From SAR202 cluster bacterium AG-426-M11 (GTDB lineage: Bacteria > Chloroflexota > Dehalococcoidia > Lucifugimonadales > UBA826), in the NCBI GenBank assembly GCA_003213095.1, contig QCNV01000007.1, positions 1-61,513 on the forward strand: a stretch of 61,513 nt of DNA, in the 5' to 3' direction. Every line of letters begins with the position of its first letter. Position 1 is the stretch's first letter. The notes under the pieces were generated by a model, which was not told the origin of the DNA, did no database searches, and saw only the letters and a list, made by a program, of their open reading frames with translations. Position numbers and translations under genes: made by a program. Positions 45,567 to 53,965 of this stretch are shown here, in pieces.

Positions 45567-47855
45567 TTAGCCTACCACATTTCTTGATCTGAAATCTTCT
45601 ATTTGAACTCGCGAGTACCCTAATTCATTAAGAACTTCGTCCGTGTGTTCACCGTGAGCAGGTGCGGGTAAATCTAATTTGCCTGGCGTTCTGGAGAACT
45701 GGAACGGAAGGCCTTGTAGTTTGATACGGCCGATATTGAAAGAGTCTACTTCAGTAGAAATTCCTATAGCATGAGCTTGAGGATCATCATGTAGAGTTCT
45801 AATGATTTTGTTTGGTGCACACATGATTCTTGATTGTTGTAATAACTTTATCCATGAGTCCACTGTATTTGTCTTAAATTTTTCTTCTAAGACTTGATTG
45901 ATTTTGGTTTCATTTTTATATCTTAAATTTTTATCTTTGAATTCAAGTAGATTTGGTAAATTTAATACGTCAGACAATTTTTCCCAGTCGTTATCATCTC
46001 TACATGAAAGAAATATCCAGCCATCATTAGTTTCATATAATCTATAGTCGCAAGATTGTCCTAAGGTTCCAAACCGTTTTTGTTCTTCCTTGTTTGTGTA
46101 TGAGAAATATTCTGCTGCCTGATAGGCGAATGAGGAGTTTACTAGAGAAACCTCTAGGTTTTGTCCTACTCCATGAATTTCTCTGTAATAGAGTGCCGCT
46201 ACAATTCCATATGCAGAGAGAATAGCTGAAGAATAATCTGAGGCAGCAATTCTTAAGAATATCGGAGGGCCATCTCCTCCTTGATTTCTCATTAATCCGC
46301 TTTGTGCCTGAATTAGAGGGTCAAATGCAGGGTAATTGCTATAAGGGCCAGACAGTCCATATCCGTTTACAGTTGAGTAGATTATTTTTGGGTTTATCTT
46401 TGTTAGGCTTTCATAATCAACACCTAACTTTTTAGCAATTCCACCTCTGTAATTTTCGGTAACAACATCGGCTTCTTCTAATAGTTGATGGAAAATTTTC
46501 ATTCCTTCAGGAGTCTTAAGGTTAAATATTGCTCCTCTTTTGCCTTGATTCCACCCTTGGAAAGCTGCACTATTTTGCCTAAATCCGTCTCCAGCAAAAG
46601 ACTCAACTTTTAATACATCGGCACCAAGATCAGCTAGCATAGTAGTTCCATAAGCTCCAGCTATATATCCAGTGAGGTCTAGAACTTTAATTCCATCCAA
46701 TGGGTGAGAAAGTTGCATATTTTTAGCAGATTTATTAATAGGTTTTAATTCATTTAAAATTTGATTGTGCTCTCCAAAAAGCGGTGCGGCGCCTTGTGGT
46801 TTTGCAGGCGATTTATACATTTTGATTGGAGGGGCAGGCTGAACAGTTTTTCCTAATTTCGGGTCTTCTATTTCTAATAAATTTTGGTTGTACAATACCT
46901 GAGGATGAGATTTGTACCATTCTCTTGTTTCAGCAGGACCGCATGGAATGTCATTTTCTCTTAATATTTTTAACCAATGTTCTCTGGTATTTGAAGCAAA
47001 TATTGGCTCTAGAATGTCTGAAAGAGCGTCCCAATTTTCAAGTGCGATACCCCATGGTGCGTTTGCAAATCTTTCGTCGTCTATTAACTCATATAATTCT
47101 AAACCTATACAGAGTTTGTTCCAAAAAACATTGTTTCCACATGCCATAAATAACCATGAATCACTGCATTCGTATAACCTATAAATAGGAAGTCCTTTAG
47201 CTGGTCGCGAATTTCTTGGAGGGGTAGTTATGTCGTCACCGGTTATAAAGCTAGTTGCTTGCATAGCTCCAGACCCAGCGTACATTGGTACTTCAACTTT
47301 TTGTCCTTGACCACTAGATTCTCTTTCTAAAAGTGCTGCTGAGATTGCTAATGACGCAGTAAATGCAGTTCCGTAATCTACGAATGGAACTTGTACATAA
47401 ATTGGAGAGCCTACTTCTCCTCCTTGTCCTTCGTGAATCCCTGTGTAAGTTCCTATTGTTCCATCGTCTCCTGGAATATTGGCCATTGGACCTGAATCTC
47501 CATAAGGAGGTATTGAGCAATATATTAAGGATGGATTAACTTTTGCTATATTTTCATAATCCAATTTTAAGCTTTTTGCATTATCAATAAGCCTTGTTGA
47601 AATTAGTACATCTGCAGATTGAATTAATTGATCTAGTTGAGCTCTTTTAGATTGATCAGTGACATCAAGCGATATACTTTTTTTACCTCTATTAAAAAAT
47701 CTATCGTTTGGATCTAAAGTGTTTTCATGAGCCTCAATTTTGATTACTTCAGCTCCCATATCACACAAAAGCAGACCAGTATAACTTCCAACAGTCTTAT
47801 CACTTAAATCTATTATTCTGATTCCTGAGAATGCGCTAGTCACGATCTCCTCCAA
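45567..47855 (-). CDS. Tandem (double-domain) CaiB/BaiF CoA-transferase
   Basis: A 762-aa family III CoA-transferase with two complete halves (about 8-370 and 385-755); ordinary members have one half and form interlocked dimers. Each half keeps the catalytic Asp: D160 (PFVDYGT) and D540 (AASDYSS). It would move CoA between small organic acids; the substrate cannot be read. A fused pair can act as a pseudo-dimer with two different sites. It is followed by an XRE regulator. Confidence 0.88.
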   Translation of the reverse strand: MEEIVTSAFSGIRIIDLSDKTVGSYTGLLLCDMGAEVIKIEAHENTLDPNDRFFNRGKKSISLDVTDQSKRAQLDQLIQSADVLISTRLIDNAKSLKLDYENIAKVNPSLIYCSIPPYGDSGPMANIPGDDGTIGTYTGIHEGQGGEVGSPIYVQVPFVDYGTAFTASLAISAALLERESSGQGQKVEVPMYAGSGAMQATSFITGDDITTPPRNSRPAKGLPIYRLYECSDSWLFMACGNNVFWNKLCIGLELYELIDDERFANAPWGIALENWDALSDILEPIFASNTREHWLKILRENDIPCGPAETREWYKSHPQVLYNQNLLEIEDPKLGKTVQPAPPIKMYKSPAKPQGAAPLFGEHNQILNELKPINKSAKNMQLSHPLDGIKVLDLTGYIAGAYGTTMLADLGADVLKVESFAGDGFRQNSAAFQGWNQGKRGAIFNLKTPEGMKIFHQLLEEADVVTENYRGGIAKKLGVDYESLTKINPKIIYSTVNGYGLSGPYSNYPAFDPLIQAQSGLMRNQGGDGPPIFLRIAASDYSSAILSAYGIVAALYYREIHGVGQNLEVSLVNSSFAYQAAEYFSYTNKEEQKRFGTLGQSCDYRLYETNDGWIFLSCRDDNDWEKLSDVLNLPNLLEFKDKNLRYKNETKINQVLEEKFKTNTVDSWIKLLQQSRIMCAPNKIIRTLHDDPQAHAIGISTEVDSFNIGRIKLQGLPFQFSRTPGKLDLPAPAHGEHTDEVLNELGYSRVQIEDFRSRNVVG

Positions 47856-48018
47856 CTATAAATTTGGATTCTACCACTTTATTTGTAGTATGTTTCATAC
47901 TTATATGCAAAATTATAGGGTTTAGCAATAACCCATGCCTGTTTTTCATTTTTTATATGTAGTTAAGATAATTGAGGATGAAATTTACATCCTTAAATTT
48001 ATCCAGTTAGCAAAAAGT

Positions 48019-48384
48019 TTACCTTGTTCTTAAGCCTGACCATAGAGCAAAAGGTGTGCTCCAACTTAAGCCCCCTATAAAGCCAAGTATAGAAAACTGC
48101 CAGAAAGGTTCTGATCCGGCAGAACCAAAGACGGCTCCTAAAGTGGGAATTAATAAAGTCATGTACGTTATAGGTAACAAGATAATCAGTTTCATTTTAC
48201 TTATTATGGAAAATATTATTGAGACAAAAATTGGAACACTCAATGTGATACCAAATTCCCATAAATCTAATTTAGAGTCTGTTGTTAGGAGTTTGTTAGC
48301 AAATATAAAAATGGAGCTTGTGGTACTACCAGCAAGACTTCCAATTGCCAATATTTTAAATCCTATTAACCAATTCATCTTCAA
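48019..48384 (-). CDS. Small membrane protein, unknown function
   Basis: A 121-aa protein with four predicted membrane helices (about 5-28, 43-63, 67-85 and 93-115). It starts at TTG 48384 or ATG 48378, with no clear ribosome-binding site. An overlapping frame on the other strand codes for a less plausible sequence. No family is recognised. It lies between the CoA-transferase and another membrane protein gene. Confidence 0.5.
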   Translation of the reverse strand: MKMNWLIGFKILAIGSLAGSTTSSIFIFANKLLTTDSKLDLWEFGITLSVPIFVSIIFSIISKMKLIILLPITYMTLLIPTLGAVFGSAGSEPFWQFSILGFIGGLSWSTPFALWSGLRTR

Positions 48385-48550
48385 ATAATACCAATCTTAA
48401 TAAACAAATACGTTTAAATACCTCGCATGCAAATGATCAAAAAAATGGTTTAAAAACACTTTGCATATATGTATATTGAATTTTAAGATGCTTTTAATCG
48501 TATATTTCAATACTTTAGGAAGTTCTGTTAGTTTTATCAAAGGAGAAAAA

Positions 48551-49180
48551 ATGAATTCCAAATCGTTAAGTAGTTGGATGTTAATTGTGAGTCCAATATT
48601 GTTTTTTGTAGTTTTTATTATTGGTTGGGACGTAGTGATTGGTAGTTCTGAAACTACAGCAGAGGAATTAGCAAATATTATGACTCAAACATCCACAGTT
48701 TCTATATTTGCAGTGTTAGGCACAGCCATTTTTATTTCCTTGGCAGCCGGACCCGCTCTATTGGCATGGTCAAAGGTGGATAGTTCAACTTTAGAAGGTA
48801 ATTTAGCCTTTATAGCTACCATGATATTTGGAGCAATGATTACGATAGCATTGCTTTCTATGGGGATGGGTTTTCCAGTAATTGCTGGCGATACCGAGAG
48901 CATGCTTGAAGCTGAGTGGATTTGGTCAGTAAGCGACTCCATGTTTGCTGGATTATTTTTAGCATGGACTTTTGGAAACATTTTGTTGGGAGCTTCTCTT
49001 TGGATTGAAAATAAAATTAACAAAATAGCTTCAGGAATCTTACTGCTTGCTGGAATTCTGATGTTAATTATGCACCTGCTCATAGGAGTGGTTCCAGAAG
49101 ATGTAGGATTTATTCCATTTATTTTTGCTTTAGTAGCTACTGTGATTGTTGGAGTTTTCAACCTTAGGTCGGAATCTTAG
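48551..49180 (+). CDS. Membrane protein with about six helices, unknown function
   Basis: A 209-aa integral membrane protein starting at 48551, where AAAGGAG lies six bases upstream; an in-frame ATG 90 bp earlier lacks such a site. The sequence is a series of hydrophobic helices with a short acidic loop (GDTESMLEAEWIW). No transporter or enzyme signature is recognised. A strong inverted repeat follows the stop. Confidence 0.7.
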   Translation: MNSKSLSSWMLIVSPILFFVVFIIGWDVVIGSSETTAEELANIMTQTSTVSIFAVLGTAIFISLAAGPALLAWSKVDSSTLEGNLAFIATMIFGAMITIALLSMGMGFPVIAGDTESMLEAEWIWSVSDSMFAGLFLAWTFGNILLGASLWIENKINKIASGILLLAGILMLIMHLLIGVVPEDVGFIPFIFALVATVIVGVFNLRSES

Positions 49181-49197
49181 CAATTATTGTTTTTAGA

Positions 49198-49250
49198 AAA
49201 TAAATCACAACGCTTCTAAACTGAACTTATAGAAGTGTTGTGATTTATTT
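49198..49250. terminator. Long inverted repeat, probable bidirectional terminator
   Basis: Two 21-bp arms (49198-49218 and 49230-49250) pair completely except for one G-T wobble, with an 11-nt loop. The base of the stem is A/T-rich and is followed by gttttatt. It lies 17 bp after the membrane-protein stop and before tRNA-Ala. Confidence 0.75.
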
Positions 49251-49262
49251 GTTTTATTACTA

Positions 49263-49286
49263 GATTGTATTCATTCTGATACAATC
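49263..49286. promoter_or_regulatory. Perfect 8-bp inverted repeat overlapping the tRNA-Ala -10 region
   Basis: GATTGTAT (49263-49270), 8 bp, ATACAATC (49279-49286). The right arm contains TACAAT (49280-49285), a good -10 placed 11 bp before the tRNA. The -35 region is weak. Confidence 0.45.
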
Positions 49287-49296
49287 ATTTGCTCTT

Positions 49297-49372
49297 GGGG
49301 CTGTAGCTCATTTGGGAGAGCGCTTCAATGGCATTGAAGAGGTAGCGAGTTCGATTCTCGCCAGCTCCACCA
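49297..49372 (+). tRNA. tRNA-Ala (anticodon GGC)
   Basis: Acceptor GGGGCTG (49297-49303) pairs with CAGCTCC (49362-49368) with one G-T pair. The anticodon arm CTTCA-ATGGCAT-TGAAG gives GGC, which reads GCC (Ala). The T-loop is TTCGATT, the discriminator base is A49369, and CCA is encoded at 49370-49372. Confidence 0.97.
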
Positions 49373-49479
49373 CCTATCAGTATTAGTCACAATTTTCTTA
49401 TTATTAATGCTTCTGATATATTACAGCCATCTGAAACTATGCGATTTAAATACAATCAAATTAATTCAATCAGGTTGAA

Positions 49480-50898
49480 ATGATGGTAGTCTCTGATAAA
49501 CAAGAATATGAATTGAGAGCTCACCTACTACGAAGAGCTGGGTTTGGTTCAAGTAAGAAAGAGCTACAACAATATATGCGAAATTCATATGAAGATACCG
49601 TCGAATATCTTCTCAAACCCAATTTCAATGACTGGATGGGTGATCATCTTGTAAGAAGGTTTGACCCAGAAGCTTCAGGAATGATTAATGCTCCAGGAGC
49701 ATCTCGCAATTGGTTATATAGAATGATCAGCACAGCTAATCCATTAACAGAAAAAATCCCGTTGCTATGGCATAGTATTTTCGCTACAGGAGTTCCAAAA
49801 GTAATTAATGGAAGGGTCTTGTTTGATCAGATAAATATGCTTCGAAAATATGGGACAGGTAGGCTTGATGATTTACTTTTGCAACTTTCTAGGGATCCTG
49901 CAATGATCGTTTGGTTAGATAACCAAGAAAACCATAAAGATGCAATGAATGAAAATTGGGGGCGCGAGCTGCTTGAACTATTTTCAATGGGAGTGGGAAA
50001 TTACACCGAAGAAGATGTAAAGGAGTGTGCTAGAGCATTTACAGGATGGACTATAGGAAATACTGAATACATGATGGTCAGGGCTAAAAGAGATTCAGAC
50101 TGGCCTTATGGAAGAATCGCATACCATTTTCAGTATCGAGAGGATGACCATGACACATCAGAAAGAACTTTTTTGGGGCAAACAGGAAGTTTTAACGGTG
50201 ATGACATAATCCGAATAATATGTGAACAGGAAAGCACTGCTAGATTCATTTCAAGACACTTGTATCACTTTTTTGTAGCAGATGAAGTTCCTGTACCTTC
50301 ATGGGGGACTGTTGAACCAAGGGATCCTAAAGCTATTGATCAACTTGTAAAAGCATATTTTGATTCAAATCACAACATAACTGATATGTTGAGAGTTCTT
50401 TTTAATTCAGACTTTTTTAAATCTAGAGATGTACGATATCAAAAAGTAAAAGGCCCAGCGGAATTCGCATCAACAGTTATAAAGCTTAGTGGTCAATTTG
50501 AAATACCTGATAGAGAAATGATCCCGAAATATCAACAGATCGTATGGATGGGTCAAGAGTTAAGCAACCCATCAAGTGTAGAAGGATGGCATGAAGGTAA
50601 AGAATGGGTTGATACTGGAACTTTAGTAGAAAGAATTAACTTTGCTTCTGAGCAACTCGGAGATTATCAAAAACCTGGAATCCAGAAAATAGTTGACACA
50701 TTAATGCTGGAAAATACTGATTTGATTTCTGAAGAGGAAATAATTGAACAATGCCTTGAGCATCTTGGTTATCTAGAGATTTCAAATCAAACGAGAGATG
50801 TTTTAGTAGAATATGCTAAAGAAATTGATAATCCTGTTAAGAAAATTACGGGGATAATTCGCTTAATAACAACCTCCAAGGAATTTCAATTGGCCTAA
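49480..50898 (+). CDS. DUF1800 family protein (second copy)
   Basis: A 472-aa paralogue of the protein at 41599, sharing HLLRRAGFGSS, LWHSIFATG, ENWGRELLELFSMGVGNY, RAFTGWT, HDTSERTFLGQTG and SVEGWHEGKEW. There is no signal peptide. Unlike the first locus, no DUF1501 gene follows; an NHL gene comes next after 38 bp. By eye the G+C looks slightly higher than in most of the window. Confidence 0.87.
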   Translation: MMVVSDKQEYELRAHLLRRAGFGSSKKELQQYMRNSYEDTVEYLLKPNFNDWMGDHLVRRFDPEASGMINAPGASRNWLYRMISTANPLTEKIPLLWHSIFATGVPKVINGRVLFDQINMLRKYGTGRLDDLLLQLSRDPAMIVWLDNQENHKDAMNENWGRELLELFSMGVGNYTEEDVKECARAFTGWTIGNTEYMMVRAKRDSDWPYGRIAYHFQYREDDHDTSERTFLGQTGSFNGDDIIRIICEQESTARFISRHLYHFFVADEVPVPSWGTVEPRDPKAIDQLVKAYFDSNHNITDMLRVLFNSDFFKSRDVRYQKVKGPAEFASTVIKLSGQFEIPDREMIPKYQQIVWMGQELSNPSSVEGWHEGKEWVDTGTLVERINFASEQLGDYQKPGIQKIVDTLMLENTDLISEEEIIEQCLEHLGYLEISNQTRDVLVEYAKEIDNPVKKITGIIRLITTSKEFQLA

Positions 50899-50936
50899 TC
50901 GACGGATTTAATAATGACTCTATTAAGTGAATATAA

Positions 50937-51932
50937 ATGATCGAATACATGCTCACTTTAGGAATTGTAGCCATGGAAGGCAGAGGGTTTGAATATCCAA
51001 CCGATAGTGTAATGGCTCCTAACGGTCGCATATATGTTCCAAATAAGTCTAGAAATTTTGGAGAGCGAGGAGTTAGAGTAACTGCACTCAATTTAGAAAG
51101 TGAATTTTATGGAACATTTGCAACTTACGGTACTTCTGAAGGAAAACTACAATCGCCTTCATCTATTGCTGCTACAGAAGATGGCAAATTACTAGTCTGC
51201 GATGATTATACGCACACAATAAACTTATTTGACTTGGATGGTTCATTTTTGACTCGCTGGGGAAGTCCTGGAGTAGGAATAAAAGAGCTTAATGGGCCTT
51301 CTGGAATAGCTATCGATTTTGATAATAATGTCTACATCTCAGATACCAGAAATCATCGAATTCAGAAATTTAATATTGAAGGTGTTCATCTAGACACTTT
51401 TGGTAAACAAGGTCAATCTAGGGGCGAGTTCGAGCTACCATGGGGAATATCAATGACACCAAACAATACTTTATGCATTGCAGACTGGGGCAATAACCGT
51501 ATACAAGAATTAACCCTAGAAGGTGAAGTTTTATCGGTCATAGACAATGAATCCAACCCCAGTTATGAACTGAAATATCCTTCAAGTGCTGTGATAGATG
51601 ATGATAGGACAATTTATATAGCAGACTGGGGGAATGAAAGAGTCAAAATCATTAACCATAAGGGAGTTATGGTTCAAAATTTGAGAGGAGAGGCTACTGT
51701 TTCTAAGTGGGCAGGAGAATTTTTGAGCAATAATGCTGAAGAAAATGATGCTCGTCTTTCTGCAAACATGGAAATAGACTTAGATTTTCTTGATGATAAT
51801 GATCCTCATAGTGAATCGGCTCATATTGAAAAGTACTTCTGGTCTCCAGTTTCAATTAAACTAGATGATGAAAATCGAGTCTATATTACTGAAGCTAATC
51901 GCCACCGTATACAGGTATACCAACAAGCATAG
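50937..51932 (+). CDS. NHL-repeat beta-propeller protein (second copy)
   Basis: A 331-aa propeller with repeats such as YISDTRNHRIQKF, CIADWGNNRIQEL, YIADWGNERVKII and YITEANRHRIQVY. It is paralogous to the protein at 44174, including the N-terminal MLTLG / MTLGQ opening and the inserted segment after the fifth blade. There is no signal peptide. It is the second gene of a DUF1800-NHL pair. Confidence 0.85.
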   Translation: MIEYMLTLGIVAMEGRGFEYPTDSVMAPNGRIYVPNKSRNFGERGVRVTALNLESEFYGTFATYGTSEGKLQSPSSIAATEDGKLLVCDDYTHTINLFDLDGSFLTRWGSPGVGIKELNGPSGIAIDFDNNVYISDTRNHRIQKFNIEGVHLDTFGKQGQSRGEFELPWGISMTPNNTLCIADWGNNRIQELTLEGEVLSVIDNESNPSYELKYPSSAVIDDDRTIYIADWGNERVKIINHKGVMVQNLRGEATVSKWAGEFLSNNAEENDARLSANMEIDLDFLDDNDPHSESAHIEKYFWSPVSIKLDDENRVYITEANRHRIQVYQQA

Positions 51933-52059
51933 TATTAAATTGCACTAGTTTGATAATTTAATCATTTTTTCTGATTAGAAAGTATCCCTTTTGACTTATG
52001 GGTTTCTTGGATATCATTTATCTTATTATTTAATAAGTAATTTTCTCAAGTTAATTTGC

Positions 52060-53175
52060 TTATTTAATAGTTTGTACTGTTTTTTCATTTAAATAATTCC
52101 AATCTAATTCGTAGCCTATTCCGGGTAATTTAGTGGCTTTTATAGAACCTTCATTATTTACTGTTATGTCATTTTTTAATCCAAATTGATGTGCTTCTGT
52201 CGGCATCCAGTATTCGTAAAAACTACAATTTTTTACGGAATATATGACATGTAAGTTAGCTATGTTCAGTATTGAATTACCAGCCGTCCCGATTTCGCAG
52301 TTATATCCAAAAGCTTCAGCTGCTGAGCATAATTTTTTTAGGCCAGTTATACCTAACTTTGATGCTGAACCTCTTATGAGTCTATTTGACTTAGTTCTAA
52401 TGGCATTGGCCCCCCAAAAAAATTGATTGTCTGATTGGTCACTCATGCATAGGGGTGTTTTTAATCTTTTGGATAATTCTGATATTGCATCTATGTCATT
52501 GTGAGAAACAGGATCTTCATACCAGTAGAAATTACTATCATCTAAGGCTTGTCCTATGTCATATGCTTTTCGATAGTCATATCCACAATTTGGGTCAAAC
52601 ATTAGTTTTATGTCTGGACCAACACTTTTCCTGACTTCATTAACCATTTCTATAGTATTTTTAGTATCCATTACTCCAGGGTGAATTTTGTAAGCTTTAA
52701 ATCCGCTATTTATGATTTCTGCCGCTTCTTTTACATAACCTTTGTAGTCAATATGTCTTGGTGGGTATGTTGCGTATGCATCAATGGAATCACGTTGTGA
52801 TCCCAGTAGCTCATATATAGGCATATTGGCTGCTTTTCCTGCTATGTCCCACAAAGCTACATCTACTGCTGCCCAAGCTCCTATTTTCAAACCCTTTCGT
52901 GAAGATAGTATTGGTACCCTACTCCATAGAAATTCTCTTTTTGATACATCCATTCCTAGTAATTCAGGTTTTAAAGTTTTGATTATGGAGCTGTAAAGAC
53001 TAGATCCTCCATTACGAAATTCTCCTATAAAACAATTACCTTCTATTCCGTTATCTGTAATTATTCTTAGAACTCCCTGATCAACTTTTCCAGCAAATCT
53101 CCCTAGATCTGAATCTAATCCAGTATCAGGTGTTTCACGTTCAATTACATCGATACTAACTTCAGCTATTTTCAT
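52060..53175 (-). CDS. Enolase-superfamily (mandelate racemase/MLE-like) protein with altered active site
   Basis: A 371-aa protein from ATG 53175; AAAGG lies 12 bases upstream, whereas an ATG four codons earlier directly abuts it. Metal ligands D194 and E220 are visible, but the third position reads S-D246-Q247 instead of S/G-E. The KxK motif is K163-I-H165. The Asp-His dyad of mandelate-racemase-type enzymes is gone: G269/S270 replaces the Asp region and E294 stands near the His position. The chemistry is probably not standard acid-sugar dehydration or racemisation. Its neighbours are an orphan gene and a normal paralogue. Confidence 0.82.
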   Translation of the reverse strand: MKIAEVSIDVIERETPDTGLDSDLGRFAGKVDQGVLRIITDNGIEGNCFIGEFRNGGSSLYSSIIKTLKPELLGMDVSKREFLWSRVPILSSRKGLKIGAWAAVDVALWDIAGKAANMPIYELLGSQRDSIDAYATYPPRHIDYKGYVKEAAEIINSGFKAYKIHPGVMDTKNTIEMVNEVRKSVGPDIKLMFDPNCGYDYRKAYDIGQALDDSNFYWYEDPVSHNDIDAISELSKRLKTPLCMSDQSDNQFFWGANAIRTKSNRLIRGSASKLGITGLKKLCSAAEAFGYNCEIGTAGNSILNIANLHVIYSVKNCSFYEYWMPTEAHQFGLKNDITVNNEGSIKATKLPGIGYELDWNYLNEKTVQTIK

Positions 53176-53275
53176 TTTTAAAAGCATCCTTTCATGATGG
53201 ATTTGATTATAAGGATTTTGTGATAATCATGATAATTTTTATTTATAGTGTGTTTTTTATATAGTTGCGTTTAAT

Positions 53276-53334
53276 GTTTTTAATGTTGCTTAAATAGTAT
53301 TTTATATAATTATTTTAGTTTTTAGTGTTGCTTA
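53276..53334. repeat. 17-bp direct repeat at the 3' end of the orphan gene
   Basis: GTTTTTAATGTTGCTTA (53276-53292) and GTTTTTAGTGTTGCTTA (53318-53334) match at 16 of 17 positions, 42 bp apart. The second copy overlaps the last codons of the gene at 53315. Confidence 0.6.
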
Positions 53335-53896
53335 CATTTTGAGTTGAAGATTGCTCGAAATAAGTGTTAGATGGCTTCCAGATTTGCTCCATTATTGAAT
53401 TCATGTCCTCGTCCTCGTGATCAAAAGTGATTAAATTTGAGTCTCTGTTAAATATAATTTTGTATTTTTCAGTTTGGGCACATTTGATTGCTAATCTGGG
53501 AAGTTCCATGGATACAGAATCCCAATCTGTTTTCATGTAACTCAATCTCCACATCCATTTAGCTTCTCTTCCGGTAGGTAGTTTATTGAAACTAACAGGG
53601 GGTGCGTCCAAAATTTTCATGATTCTTGTTGAATCTTGCCAGGGGATTTCGTATAAGCTGAGTTTGTGAAGTCTGAAAGCCTTATCTTGCTCTATTATGT
53701 CTCTGGGGATCTGTTTAAATTCTTTTACCCAATTGGCAACAGTGCTTATTGTTACAACAGATCCACCGCTTCTTAACGTTCTGCCCCAATGACTTTCAAT
53801 GCTTTTGTGTATGTTGTCTGTATGCGCGGAGTTTCGCGCATACAATTCGTAAGCGTGTAGCTTTTGTCCGTATGCGATATGTCCTCTTTTTGGCAT
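53315..53896 (-). CDS. Orphan protein with possible helix-turn-helix, unknown function
   Basis: A 193-aa protein I do not recognise. Residues 1-65 are basic and helical (AYGQKLHAYELYARNS, then TISTVANWVKEFK), like a homeodomain- or terminase-type helix-turn-helix. The C-terminal part is Trp-rich (PWQDS, AKWMWRLSYMK). By eye the G+C is higher than in its neighbours, which suggests transfer. A perfect GC-rich hairpin (53820-53843) lies inside its 5' coding part. It separates two enolase-superfamily genes. Confidence 0.6.
   Translation of the reverse strand: MPKRGHIAYGQKLHAYELYARNSAHTDNIHKSIESHWGRTLRSGGSVVTISTVANWVKEFKQIPRDIIEQDKAFRLHKLSLYEIPWQDSTRIMKILDAPPVSFNKLPTGREAKWMWRLSYMKTDWDSVSMELPRLAIKCAQTEKYKIIFNRDSNLITFDHEDEDMNSIMEQIWKPSNTYFEQSSTQNVSNTKN
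53820..53843. repeat. Perfect GC-rich 9-bp inverted repeat inside a coding region
   Basis: GTATGCGCG (53820-53828), a 6-nt loop, CGCGCATAC (53835-53843). It is unusual in this AT-rich genome. Further GTATGCG-like cores lie close by, at about 53871 and 53893. Confidence 0.8.
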
Positions 53897-53965
53897 GCGT
53901 ATTACTCCTAATTAATAAAGAAGAATAGCATAAAATAGAACATATGTACTAATATTTAATTAGCT

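Noticed and set aside
47887..47993. Short inverted repeats AGTATG/CATACT and AGGATG/CATCCT beside the CoA-transferase gene
   Set aside because: Six-base arms without a T-run or a clear promoter relation; such matches are expected by chance.
48056..48388. Plus-strand frame of 110 aa opposite the small membrane protein
   Set aside because: The minus-strand frame has four well-spaced membrane helices, while this one does not have a convincing protein pattern or ribosome-binding site. Not fully excluded.
52022..52037. CTTATTA-TT-TAATAAG as a terminator between the NHL and enolase-superfamily genes
   Set aside because: The stem is nearly all A/T and would be unstable; kept only as a note.
53315..53896. 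Prophage or transposon around the orphan HTH-like gene
   Set aside because: No integrase, transposase, terminal repeats or phage structural genes are visible nearby.
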